Shown here piece by piece: positions 17,820-25,875 of a stretch of 64,000 nucleotides of DNA (its first letter is position 1; each line of letters opens with the position of its first letter). Origin of the DNA: Candidatus Competibacteraceae bacterium (GTDB taxonomy: Bacteria; Pseudomonadota; Gammaproteobacteria; Competibacterales; Competibacteraceae); assembly GCA_016712625.1 (NCBI GenBank), contig JADJQQ010000001.1:1674001-1738000 (forward strand). Reading direction: 5' to 3'. The notes below the pieces were generated by a model, which was not told where the DNA came from, did not search any database, and saw nothing but the letters and a program-made list of their open reading frames with translations. Made by a program: the position numbers and the translations under genes.

Positions 17820-17836
17820 AATCAATAATATTGATT
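17820..17836. promoter_or_regulatory. inverted repeat in the LysR/DUF1127 divergent promoter
   Basis: AATCAAT (17820-17826) and ATTGATT (17830-17836) form perfect arms with a 3-base centre, immediately upstream of the LysR start. LysR proteins typically bind such dyads (T-N11-A) in the shared region with a divergent gene, so this is a likely autoregulatory site. Confidence 0.5.
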
Positions 17837-17916
17837 GATGATATTAGATTTATTCGTTGGATGAATCAATGGGGGTTCTTCATCATCAGTCGCACATCAC
17901 TGTGGAGGGCGCTACC

Positions 17917-18132
17917 ATGTTATTAGGCAAGGCAACTGGGTTTTTAGAAAGCGTTGCGGGCCACCGCGTTCCGTCGCGCTTGAGCGCCGCGCTCGCTTGG
18001 CTGTACCAAGCCTATGCGCTCTATCGTCAGCGCCGCGCGCTGTTATCCCTCAGCGACGCCATGTTGAAAGATCTCGGACTTAGCCGAGTCGATGCGCTGC
18101 GGGAAGCCAGCAAGCCTTGCTGGCGTGGATGA
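17917..18132 (+). CDS. DUF1127 domain protein
   Basis: A 71-residue protein whose C-terminal half, YRQRRALLSLSDAMLKDLGLSRVDALREASKP, is a classic DUF1127 (YjiS-like) motif. Small DUF1127 proteins are poorly understood; some act with RNA and in phosphate or stress physiology. I chose ATG 17917 (MLLGKATGF) because GGAGG lies 8 bases upstream; the in-frame ATG at 17857 would add an unconserved leader. It is divergent from the interrupted LysR gene. Confidence 0.85.
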   Translation: MLLGKATGFLESVAGHRVPSRLSAALAWLYQAYALYRQRRALLSLSDAMLKDLGLSRVDALREASKPCWRG

Positions 18133-18185
18133 GAGGATCGCCGCGTGAGCAAACCAGTACGCGTGATTGATCAATGGATTAATAA

Positions 18186-18223
18186 AGTGGGCCGCCCCGG
18201 CGCAGGATGCGGTTCGGCCCACT
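18186..18223 (-). terminator. hairpin between convergent DUF1127 and creA genes
   Basis: AGTGGGCCG (18186-18194) and CGGCCCACT (18215-18223) form a 9-bp GC-rich stem. On the minus strand it is followed by TTTATTAAT, so it fits a terminator for creA; on the plus strand there is no T-run, though it may still impede read-through. Confidence 0.6.
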
Positions 18224-18227
18224 AGGG

Positions 18228-18716
18228 TCATGGCGCGGTTTTAGCGGGCTGAGCGCCCCAGGGCATGATGGCGACCGCCGAGACCGAGTTTTTCGGTGAA
18301 CCTTCGATTATCCTATCGCTGTAGACCAGATACACCAGCGTGTTGCGCGCCTTATCCAAGAAGCGCACCACTTGTAATTTCTTGAAGATCAAGGAACGCC
18401 GTTCGGTGAATACGTCCTCGCCATCCTTGAGCTTTTCCTTGATGGTGATCGGGCCAATCTGTCGACAGGCAATCGAGGCATCGGAAGTATCCTCGGCCAA
18501 TCCCAAGCCGCCCTTGATTCCGCCAGTTTTGGAACGACTGACATAACAGGTCACGCCGTCGACTTTGGGGTCATCGAAGGCTTCGATCAGAATCTTGCTA
18601 TCTGGTCCCAGCCATTTGAAGACCGTATCTACGCTACCGATTTCTTCGGTGTGGGCCGCAAAGGCTAGCATTCCGAAGACGCCGCCAAATAAGAGCGATA
18701 ATAGGGTGCGTTGCAT
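18228..18716 (-). CDS. creA: CreA family periplasmic protein
   Basis: The 162-residue product has a signal peptide (MQRTLLSLLFGGVFGMLAFAAHTEE) and the family core IGSVDTVFKWLGPDSKILIEAFDDPKVDGVTCYVSRSKTGGIKGGLGLAEDTSDASIACRQIGPI in that order. CreA is a conserved exported protein of unknown function. I chose the ATG at 18716 because the signal peptide starts there; the open frame extends further upstream without conserved content. It is convergent with the DUF1127 gene and lies downstream of ychF in the same direction. Confidence 0.9.
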   Translation of the reverse strand: MQRTLLSLLFGGVFGMLAFAAHTEEIGSVDTVFKWLGPDSKILIEAFDDPKVDGVTCYVSRSKTGGIKGGLGLAEDTSDASIACRQIGPITIKEKLKDGEDVFTERRSLIFKKLQVVRFLDKARNTLVYLVYSDRIIEGSPKNSVSAVAIMPWGAQPAKTAP

Positions 18717-18841
18717 TGATAACCTCGCTGTATGAAGGAAGCCAATAGAAGCATACCGCACGCCACAATAAAAGAGTCGGTCGCTGGACGGCGTGGCTTT
18801 GTTGCAAGGCGGATTCCGTCCCAGCCCGTTTGGGCTAACAG

Positions 18842-19933
18842 TCAGACGTTGAAGCGAAAATGCATGACATCGCCTTCCTGAACCACATAATCCTTGCCTT
18901 CCAGCCGCCACTTACCGGCTTCGCGAGCGCCAGCTTCACCGTTGCCAGCGATATAGTCGGCGTACGCGATCACTTCGGCGCGGATGAAACCCCGCTCGAA
19001 ATCGGTATGGATCACTCCCGCCGCTTGGGGCGCGGTGGAACCGGCTCGTACCGTCCAGGCGCGCACTTCCTTGGGACCCGCGGTGAAATAGGTTTCCAGC
19101 CCCAACAATTTATAGGCGGCGTGAATCACCCGATCTAACCCCGGTTCCGATAAACCGTAATCGGCTAGAAATTCGGCTTTATCGGCATCATCCAGTTCGG
19201 CCAATTCGGCTTCGATGGCCGCGCAGACCGGTACGACGCCGGCATGTTCCTGGGCGGCGATTTCCAAAACCTGATCCAGCAGCGGATTATTGGCGAAACC
19301 CTCTTCAGCCACATTGGCGACATACAGCACGGGCTTGCCAGTGAGCAGAAAGAATTCCCGCAGTAGCTCGCGCTCCTCAGCAACCAGGGCCAACGTTCGT
19401 AACGGCGCGCCGCCGTTCAAGTGCGCCTCCACGCGCTCCAGTAAAGTCTTGCGCTCCAGCGCCTCCCGGCCGCCAGCCTTGGCCGCTTTCTCGGCGCGCC
19501 GCAGGGCTTTTTCCACCGTCGCCAGATCGGCCAGCGCCAGCTCGGTGTTGATGGTTTCGATATCCGACGGCGGGTTGACGCCGCCAGCGACATGAATCAC
19601 ATCATCGTTTTTAAAGCAGCGCACCACATGCGCAATCGCATCGGTTTCGCGGATGTGGCCAAGAAACTGATTGCCCAGCCCTTCGCCTTTTGAAGCGCCG
19701 GCCACCAATCCGGCGATATCCACGAACTCGACGGTTGTGGGTATGATTTTCTGGGGCTTGACGATGGCGGCTAGCGCATCCAACCGGGGATCGGGCACGG
19801 CCACCACGCCGACGTTGGGGTCGATGGTGCAGAACGGATAGTTTTCCGCCTGAATCCCCGCCTTGGTCAGGGCGTTGAACAGGGTGGACTTGCCGACGTT
19901 CGGCAAGCCGACGATGCCGCATTGGATGCCCAT
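18842..19933 (-). CDS. ychF: redox-regulated ATPase YchF
   Basis: YchF is an Obg-related P-loop protein that hydrolyses ATP rather than GTP and binds ribosomes. MGIQCGIVGLPNVGKSTLFNALTKAG gives the P-loop, VEFVDIAGLVAGASKGEGLGNQFL gives switch II and G3, and the C-terminal TGS-like segment ending in AREAGKWRLEGKDYVVQEGDVMHFRFNV is complete. 363 residues is the standard length. It follows pth by 4 bp in the usual pth-ychF order. Confidence 0.97.
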   Translation of the reverse strand: MGIQCGIVGLPNVGKSTLFNALTKAGIQAENYPFCTIDPNVGVVAVPDPRLDALAAIVKPQKIIPTTVEFVDIAGLVAGASKGEGLGNQFLGHIRETDAIAHVVRCFKNDDVIHVAGGVNPPSDIETINTELALADLATVEKALRRAEKAAKAGGREALERKTLLERVEAHLNGGAPLRTLALVAEERELLREFFLLTGKPVLYVANVAEEGFANNPLLDQVLEIAAQEHAGVVPVCAAIEAELAELDDADKAEFLADYGLSEPGLDRVIHAAYKLLGLETYFTAGPKEVRAWTVRAGSTAPQAAGVIHTDFERGFIRAEVIAYADYIAGNGEAGAREAGKWRLEGKDYVVQEGDVMHFRFNV

Positions 19934-19937
19934 GTGA

Positions 19938-20624
19938 TTATTCTAATACTCGATTGGCGGAAAGGGCCGCCGAAGCGGGAGAAGCGGATTCGACCCGCCG
20001 GCTGTGCAAGGTCTGCATGGCTTTGGCCCACTGGCCGCCGACCAGGTTCGGCAGTTCGCGTAGCGCGTCGGCGATGGCCTGTTCGATCAGCTCTCGTTCC
20101 GGCCGCGGCGTTCGGCGCAGCACGTAATCCAAGACCTCGCGGCTGTCGCCGGGATGGCCGATGCCAAGCCGCAAGCGCCCGAAATCGTTACCGCCCAGTT
20201 GGGCGATCAGGTCGCGCAAACCGTTGTGACCGCCGGGGCCGCCGGCGCGCTTCAAGCGCACCGTGCCGACCGGCAAATCCAGGTCATCGTGCACCACCAA
20301 GATTTCCGCCAGCGGGATACGATGGAAGCGCGCCAGCGCCGCGACCGCCTGACCGCTGCGGTTCATGAAGGTCATCGGCTTGAGCACCCAAAGTTCCCGA
20401 TCAGCCAGCGCGATCCGACAGCTATCGCCATGGTATTTGGAATCGGAGCGGAAGTGGCCGCCGTGCTGGCGGACCAATTCGTCCACCAGCCAGAAACCGG
20501 CGTTGTGTCGGGTATCGGCGTATGGCGGGCCTGGATTCCCCAACCCCGCCACCAGCCGGATTGGCGGCGGGGTTGCAGTCTCCGCGCCGCGAGCGAGGCT
20601 GGAGGTGGCGAAGGGCGCTGGCAA
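19938..20624 (-). CDS. pth: peptidyl-tRNA hydrolase
   Basis: Pth releases tRNA from prematurely dropped peptidyl-tRNA. RLVAGLGNPGPPYADTRHNAGFW carries the catalytic His of the family, and KPMTFMNRSGQAV, VVHDDLDLPVG and GGHNGLRDLI are all present. The product begins with about 20 unconserved residues (MPAPFATSSLARG) before the core, and no internal ATG offers a shorter start. The C-terminus also extends past the usual ~195 residues to 228. It lies between rplY and ychF, a normal neighbourhood. Confidence 0.95.
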   Translation of the reverse strand: MPAPFATSSLARGAETATPPPIRLVAGLGNPGPPYADTRHNAGFWLVDELVRQHGGHFRSDSKYHGDSCRIALADRELWVLKPMTFMNRSGQAVAALARFHRIPLAEILVVHDDLDLPVGTVRLKRAGGPGGHNGLRDLIAQLGGNDFGRLRLGIGHPGDSREVLDYVLRRTPRPERELIEQAIADALRELPNLVGGQWAKAMQTLHSRRVESASPASAALSANRVLE

Positions 20625-20641
20625 GGCTCAGTCCGTCAAGT

Positions 20642-21273
20642 TCAGGCCGCCGGAGTGCTCGGCGTCCCTTCGCCGGGGCTTTCTTCACCGCCGTGGGCGT
20701 GGTGGATGCTAACCACGATGGCATCCTGTTCGGAGCCAGGCGCGATATGTCCGGCCAGCTCCACGCCGGCCGGCAGCGCGATCTGCGTCAGGTGGAGCGC
20801 TTCGCCCATGCCCAGATTGAGAAGGTCAACTTCGATAAATTCTGGCAAATCTTTGGGTAAGCAGGAAATTTCAATATCAATCAACGCGCGGCTGACCACG
20901 CCGCCTTGCTGTTTGACACCGCGGGCCGTTTCTTCATTGGTGAAATGGAGCGGAACATGTACCGACAGTTTGCGGTCGGCGCTGACCCGAAGAAAGTCGA
21001 TATGCAAGATGGTCGGTTTGAACGGATGGCGCTGTAAATCGCGCAACACGACGCTTTCCGTCCGGTTGCCCAGATTCAGGGTCAATACATGAGAATAGAC
21101 GGCTTCGTTCTTTAATTGGTTAAGGACATCCAAATGGTTCAAAAATAGCGGTTGGGGTCCTGCCCGCCGCCGTAAAGAATGGCGGGAACCTTGCCGCCGC
21201 GGCGCAGGCGGCGGCTCGCACCTTTCCCCAAATCGCCGCGCAACTCGGCTTTCAGTTCGAATGTGGTACTCAT
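20642..21273 (-). CDS. rplY: 50S ribosomal protein L25/general stress protein Ctc, frameshifted in a C-run
   Basis: L25 binds 5S rRNA. The true start is ATG 21273 (MSTTFELKAELRGDLGKGAS), with GGAG 8 bases upstream. That frame runs through GKVPAILYGGGQDP and then reaches a stop. The rest of the protein (QPLFLNHLDVLNQLKNEA to the end at 20642) continues one frame over. Adding one C to the run of four at 21154-21157 restores the whole protein of about 210 residues. A single homopolymer indel in a highly conserved ribosomal gene suggests a sequencing error, although rplY is dispensable in E. coli so a real mutation is possible. It lies between prs and pth, as is usual. Confidence 0.88.
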
Positions 21274-21374
21274 TGAATAGCTCCATCAGGCTAAAATAAA
21301 AACACGACGCGCCCGCGACCAGGCCCGCCGTTTTGGGTAACTCCACCCGTTGGCCGGGCGGAAGGGCTTAAAAC

Positions 21375-22310
21375 TTACATGAACAGAGAGCTGACCGATT
21401 CCTCAAGGTGAATCCGGCGCATGGTTTCAGCCAGCAGGCCGGCAACGCTGATTTGTCGGATGCTCGGACAAGCGACCGATTCAGGACGTAACGGGATGGT
21501 GTCAGTCACCACCAGTTCATCCAGCACCGATTGACGGATATTCTGGGCCGCCGCGCCGGATAACACAGCGTGGGTGCAGTAGGCGCGCACTGAAGCCGCG
21601 CCCCGTTCTTTTAGGGCCTTGGCCGCCAGGCAAAGGGTGCCGGCGGTGTCCACCATGTCGTCCACGACGATGCAGTGTTGGTCTTCCACATCGCCGATCA
21701 CATGCATCACCTGTGCTTGGTTGGGGGCTGGCCGACGCTTGTCGATGATCGCCAGTTCGGACTCGTCCAGCCGTTTGGCCAGGGCGCGGGCACGCACCAC
21801 GCCGCCCACATCCGGGGAGACTACCATGAGATCGCCGAGATTTTGGTCGCGGATGTCGCTCAACACCATCGGCGTTGCATAGATGTTATCCACCGGAATA
21901 TCGAAAAAGCCTTGAATTTGGTCGGCGTGCAAATCCACGGTGAGCACCCGGTCTACTCCGACGCTGGCAATCATGTTGGCGACCACTTTGGCGGAAATGG
22001 GAACCCGCGCCGAACGGGGTCGGCGGTCCTGCCTGGAATAGCCGAAGTAAGGAATAACCGCTGTGACGCGCACCGCCGAGGAACGCCGCAGCGCGTCCGC
22101 CATCACCAGCAGTTCCATGATGTTGTCGTTGGTGGGGTAACAGGTGGGCTGCACGATGAAAACATCCTTGCCGCGCACGTTTTCCATCAATTCGACGAGC
22201 ACCTCGCCATCGCTAAAGCGACCGACCACCGCCTGACCGAGCGGCAGCTGGAGATGGCTGACGATATCGCGGGCCAGTTGCGGATGGGCATTGCCCGCGA
22301 ACACCATCAT
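21375..22310 (-). CDS. prs: ribose-phosphate pyrophosphokinase (PRPP synthetase)
   Basis: Prs makes PRPP from ribose 5-phosphate and ATP, the entry to nucleotide, His, Trp and NAD synthesis. MMVFAGNAHPQLARDIV begins the protein, and YFGYSRQDRRPRSARVPISAKVVANMI and the PRPP-binding loop CIVVDDMVDTAGTL are intact. I chose ATG 22310 because GAAGG lies 7-10 bases upstream; an in-frame ATG at 22325 would add five residues. The neighbouring tRNA-Gln and ispE upstream and rplY downstream form a standard gammaproteobacterial block. Confidence 0.96.
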   Translation of the reverse strand: MMVFAGNAHPQLARDIVSHLQLPLGQAVVGRFSDGEVLVELMENVRGKDVFIVQPTCYPTNDNIMELLVMADALRRSSAVRVTAVIPYFGYSRQDRRPRSARVPISAKVVANMIASVGVDRVLTVDLHADQIQGFFDIPVDNIYATPMVLSDIRDQNLGDLMVVSPDVGGVVRARALAKRLDESELAIIDKRRPAPNQAQVMHVIGDVEDQHCIVVDDMVDTAGTLCLAAKALKERGAASVRAYCTHAVLSGAAAQNIRQSVLDELVVTDTIPLRPESVACPSIRQISVAGLLAETMRRIHLEESVSSLFM

Positions 22311-22362
22311 TCGACCTTCGTACACGACGAATTTTCCCCGCTGTCGGTTGGCTTTGGGAAAG

Positions 22363-22437
22363 TGGCTGGGCCGCCAGGATTCGAACCTGGGAATGCCGGA
22401 TCCAAAATCCGGTGCCTTACCGCTTGGCGACGGCCCA
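22363..22437 (-). tRNA. tRNA-Gln (anticodon UUG)
   Basis: The minus strand folds into a complete cloverleaf. Acceptor arms are TGGGCCG and CGGCCCA with discriminator G and an encoded CCA. The anticodon stem is CCGGA/TCCGG around the loop TTTTGGA, giving anticodon TTG, and the T arm reads CCCAGGTTCGAATCCTGG. It is 75 nt with CCA. Its place between ispE and prs is shared by many gammaproteobacteria, so it is probably cut out of a longer transcript. Confidence 0.96.
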
Positions 22438-22441
22438 AAAT

Positions 22442-23320
22442 CTAAGGTGCTTCAAGCGGGTAAACTGCCTGTTCCCGCATCAAGCGTTCGAGTAATGGCG
22501 AGCGATTGCACCCTCGAACCACGAATCCAGACCACTCTGGTGGTAATTGCTCGAAGGTCCCTCTGGCGCTGGCCGCGTCGGGGAACCGGGCAAACACACA
22601 CGCCCCGGTCCCGGTCAAACAGGGCCGCCCGCGCGGCTCCAGCCATGCCGCCGCCGCCGCAACCTCCGGGTAATGGCGATAGACCACCGCTGCACAGTCG
22701 TTGCCGCCCATACCCGCCATAAAGTCGGCTATTGTGATCGGGGGTGAGTTTCTTGTCAATTCCGGGTCGGTGAAGACCGCGCCGGTGGCAACCTGGCAGT
22801 TTGGTGTCAATACCAAAAACCAGGGCTCGTCCAGATCGATTGGCGTCAGCTGCTCGCCGATCCCTTCCGCCCAAGCGGCCCGGCCGTGGACGAATACCGG
22901 TACATCAGCGCCTAATTGCAAGCCCAGCTCGGCGAGCTGCGCCAGTGTGAGGCCCGTTTGCCAGTAATGGTTCAAAGCCACTAGCGCCGTGGCGGCGTCG
23001 GAACTGCCACCGCCGAGGCCGCCGCCAAGCGGCAGTTGTTTGAGAAGCCGAATGGTCGCCCCTTGGCGGGAACCGGTGGCCTGCTGTAGCAAGCGAGCGG
23101 CGCGCACGGTTAAGTCAGTCTCAGCCGGCACGCCGGTGATGTCGCCCGCCCGCACGATAGCGCCATCCGGGCGCGAGGTGAACCAGAGCCAGTCGCCGCG
23201 TTTCACGAACTGAAACACAGTTTGTAGCAGGTGGTAGCCATCCGGGCGGCGACCGATAACACGCAGCATCCGATTGAGCTTGGCCGGGGCCGGCCAAGCG
23301 GCGGAATCGGGCGCTATCAT
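22442..23320 (-). CDS. ispE: 4-diphosphocytidyl-2-C-methyl-D-erythritol kinase
   Basis: IspE phosphorylates CDP-methylerythritol in the non-mevalonate isoprenoid pathway. It is a GHMP kinase: WPAPAKLNRMLRVIGRRPDGYHLLQT is the N-terminal block, PLGGGLGGGSSDAATAL the ATP-binding glycine loop, and LTGTGACVFARF the third motif. 292 residues is the usual length. It overlaps lolB by 4 bp, so lolB-ispE are translationally coupled, with the tRNA-Gln directly downstream. Confidence 0.96.
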   Translation of the reverse strand: MIAPDSAAWPAPAKLNRMLRVIGRRPDGYHLLQTVFQFVKRGDWLWFTSRPDGAIVRAGDITGVPAETDLTVRAARLLQQATGSRQGATIRLLKQLPLGGGLGGGSSDAATALVALNHYWQTGLTLAQLAELGLQLGADVPVFVHGRAAWAEGIGEQLTPIDLDEPWFLVLTPNCQVATGAVFTDPELTRNSPPITIADFMAGMGGNDCAAVVYRHYPEVAAAAAWLEPRGRPCLTGTGACVFARFPDAASARGTFEQLPPEWSGFVVRGCNRSPLLERLMREQAVYPLEAP

Positions 23321-23919
23321 TGCCAGTGCTCGATAATCAATTTGACACTCAAATCCTGGCGTCGGGCGAAGATGCGATCCGGTAATGCTTGAGCGTCCAC
23401 CGACGTGTAGCTAGGGTAATCGATCAGCCAGCCGTTTTGCTCCAGCCGAGTCAGCCGCCCGTTGGCGTCGATTTGCACAGCGGTCGTCGGGCCTGGCTCC
23501 GGCAGGCCGCGCAACCAATAACGCAAGCCGCCGACCGGGAGGCGCACACCGAGCGTTTGCTCCAACAGCGTATCGGGATCGGGCGCGATCCGGTGTTGGC
23601 CGTCCTGGGTTTGGATGGCGATGGTATGGCCGTCGCTCTCAATCAAAACCCGACCCTGGCCGAGCGGGCCGACCAAATCGATCCGATAGCCAGGATCTTG
23701 TTGCGCCCACTCAAAGTTGGCGTGCCAACCGTCTTGGCCGTTAATGACGCCGATTCGGCCCATCGCGCGCCAGCGAGTTAAGCGGGCCAATTCCGACTGG
23801 CGGAGAGTCCAAGCGCTTTGCGCCGCCGGCGTGGTGGTCGGTGGAATCGCGCATCCGGCCAACCCCGCAAACAAGGCGAATAGGGTGATCGAGTAGAAGC
23901 GTCGGCTCGATTTTTCCAT
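23317..23919 (-). CDS. lolB: outer-membrane lipoprotein LolB (lipoprotein receptor)
   Basis: LolB receives lipoproteins from LolA and inserts them in the outer membrane. The N-terminus is a lipoprotein signal with lipobox LAGC (Cys23). WRAMGRIGVINGQDGWHANFEWAQQDPGYRIDLVGPLGQG matches the first strands of the LolB barrel, and the tail YTSVDAQALPDRIFARRQDLSVKLIIEHW is typical. 200 residues. It starts 4 bp after the TPR lipoprotein gene and overlaps ispE, the usual order. Confidence 0.94.
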   Translation of the reverse strand: MEKSSRRFYSITLFALFAGLAGCAIPPTTTPAAQSAWTLRQSELARLTRWRAMGRIGVINGQDGWHANFEWAQQDPGYRIDLVGPLGQGRVLIESDGHTIAIQTQDGQHRIAPDPDTLLEQTLGVRLPVGGLRYWLRGLPEPGPTTAVQIDANGRLTRLEQNGWLIDYPSYTSVDAQALPDRIFARRQDLSVKLIIEHWQ

Positions 23920-23922
23920 CGC

Positions 23923-25632
23923 TCACCAGCCAAAACGCTGTTGGAGTTCGAGCAATTCGCGGCTATCGGGTTGCTTGCTCAATGCCGCCCGCCAGATCCG
24001 CTTGGCCTCGTCGCGTTGGCCGCTGGCCCACAGCACTTCGCTGAGATGCCCAGCGATTTCAGCGTCCGCGTTGAGGCGATAGGCTTTGCGCAAGTAGTCC
24101 AGCGCCTTGGCGTGATTGCCCAATCGGTATTGCACCCAGCCCATGCTATCCAGCACCGCCGCATCGTCGGGCAATAATGCCAGGGCTTGCTGGATGTAAC
24201 CCAAGGCGTCTTGGTAGCGTTCGGTGCGGTCAGCCAAGGTATAACCCAGCGCGTTCAGCGCCTGGCCGTTTTTGGGATCGCTAGCGAGAATGGTCAGTAG
24301 ATCCCGCTCCAGCACATCCAGCCGGTTGATCCGTTCGGCGGCGAGCGCCCGCGCGTACAATAAATCCTTGTCGTTAGCGTGCGATTGCAGGGCCTGGTCC
24401 AGCGTGTCGAAACTCTCCTGATGGCGGTTCGCCTCCCGCAGCGCCTCCGCCTCGGCCAGATACAGGTTGACAGTGCTTTGAGGATTGCTGCCGCGCAGCG
24501 TATCGAAGTGCTGAGCGACGGCGGCGGCGTCCGCGGTCTTGGCTAAAACCACCCCCATGCGCATTTGTGCGTTCAGATACCGATCCTCGCTTTTGATCCG
24601 CTCATACCATTCGCGCGCCTTGGCGTCATTGCCGCGCTGCTCCTCAATCCGGCCCAATTCGAAATAGGCATCGCCCAATCGCGTATTACGTTTGATCAAC
24701 TCCAGAAAATAACTTTCCGCCAAATCGAACTGACGGGTTTCCGCCGCCAGCAGTCCGAGAGCGTACACCGACTCATTATCCTTGGGGTTCTGATTGAGCA
24801 GGATAGCGAATTGGCGACGGGCCTTGTCAAGTTGGTCGGTGTTGATCAACAGGCGTGCGTAATTCATTCGCAGATCGCGATCGCGCGGTAAAGCCGCGAC
24901 CGCTTTAGCCAGCTCCGCCAAGGCTGCTTGATTATCGCCTTGATCCAGGAGCAGGCGGGCGCGCAACTGATGAGCCGAGGTCAGCTTCGGATTACGGGCC
25001 AAGGCTAGATTCAAACTGCTCAGGGCCTGTTCCTGCTCGCCGGACGCGGCTGCCAGCAGCCCATAGTAATATTGGGCGAAGGCCGAACGCGGGTTTTGAT
25101 CGCGAAATTGCCGCATGACTCGCAGGCCGGCCTGTTTGTCGTCCACCTGGGTCAACAGGGAGGCAAGGGTGGCGTATCCTTGTTGCTTGTCCTTGACGCT
25201 GGCTAGCCGGCGAACCGTTTCGAGATACTCGGCGGCTTCGTCCACCCGACGGTTGCGGAGTAAGGCTAAGGCCAGCGCTTGCCGGGCCTGATCGTTGGCC
25301 GGAGCCAGGGCGTGCCAGCGTTGCGCCAGTTCCAGCGCCGCCGGATCATTTTTGACCAGCAGCGCGAGCATGGTCGCCCGCTCGGCTATCCGCGGATCGG
25401 CGCTGGTCGCGGCGACTTGGCGGTAGTTGTTCAGCGCGACGTCGAGTTGCTCGCGCTTGCCGGCCAGTTCCGCCACCATGAGCTGATAAAGCAGCTCCGC
25501 GCGCGGGCTGGGCCGCAAAGTGGGTTGGATGGGGAATTCCGGTTGGGGCGGCGCTTGCGCGTCTACCACCGTGGCGCAGCCGCCTAGTAACAGGAGGATG
25601 CAAAAACTGAAGGTTTTTAACAATCTGTTCAT
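23923..25632 (-). CDS. tetratricopeptide repeat lipoprotein
   Basis: A 569-residue exported lipoprotein (lipobox LLGGC, Cys19) built almost entirely of TPR units from about residue 45 to the end. Clear examples are AELLYQLMVAELAGKREQLDVALNNYRQ at the start and GYIQQALALLPDDAAVLDSMGWVQYRLGNHAKALDYLRKAYRLN near the end. TPR lipoproteins of this size directly upstream of lolB are common in gammaproteobacteria, but their function is not established. It is divergent from hemA, with about 240 bp between the starts. Confidence 0.88.
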   Translation of the reverse strand: MNRLLKTFSFCILLLLGGCATVVDAQAPPQPEFPIQPTLRPSPRAELLYQLMVAELAGKREQLDVALNNYRQVAATSADPRIAERATMLALLVKNDPAALELAQRWHALAPANDQARQALALALLRNRRVDEAAEYLETVRRLASVKDKQQGYATLASLLTQVDDKQAGLRVMRQFRDQNPRSAFAQYYYGLLAAASGEQEQALSSLNLALARNPKLTSAHQLRARLLLDQGDNQAALAELAKAVAALPRDRDLRMNYARLLINTDQLDKARRQFAILLNQNPKDNESVYALGLLAAETRQFDLAESYFLELIKRNTRLGDAYFELGRIEEQRGNDAKAREWYERIKSEDRYLNAQMRMGVVLAKTADAAAVAQHFDTLRGSNPQSTVNLYLAEAEALREANRHQESFDTLDQALQSHANDKDLLYARALAAERINRLDVLERDLLTILASDPKNGQALNALGYTLADRTERYQDALGYIQQALALLPDDAAVLDSMGWVQYRLGNHAKALDYLRKAYRLNADAEIAGHLSEVLWASGQRDEAKRIWRAALSKQPDSRELLELQQRFGW

Positions 25633-25875
25633 GTCCAGCGCTAGTCTATGATTGGCTCGGCGGCGCGGCGACCGTTCGAAGCGGGGTTGAGAGAGACCGG
25701 CATTTCGATTTTTTGGACCGCGGAGTCAGGGTTACCGAGGTTTTGGTCTGTGACGGCGGCTCGGGTTTACAGACTGAGGCCGAGTCGCGGATCGCACTGT
25801 AATAGGACCTTGTCACAAGTCGGTTTTATCCCGCAAAATTTCACCCTGTTTTTACGACCGATCCGATTGCATCCT

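Noticed and set aside
25648..25875. Extended HemA start at 25648
   Set aside because: The added residues are unconserved, and the catalytic Cys lies at the canonical position 50 when ATG 25876 is used.
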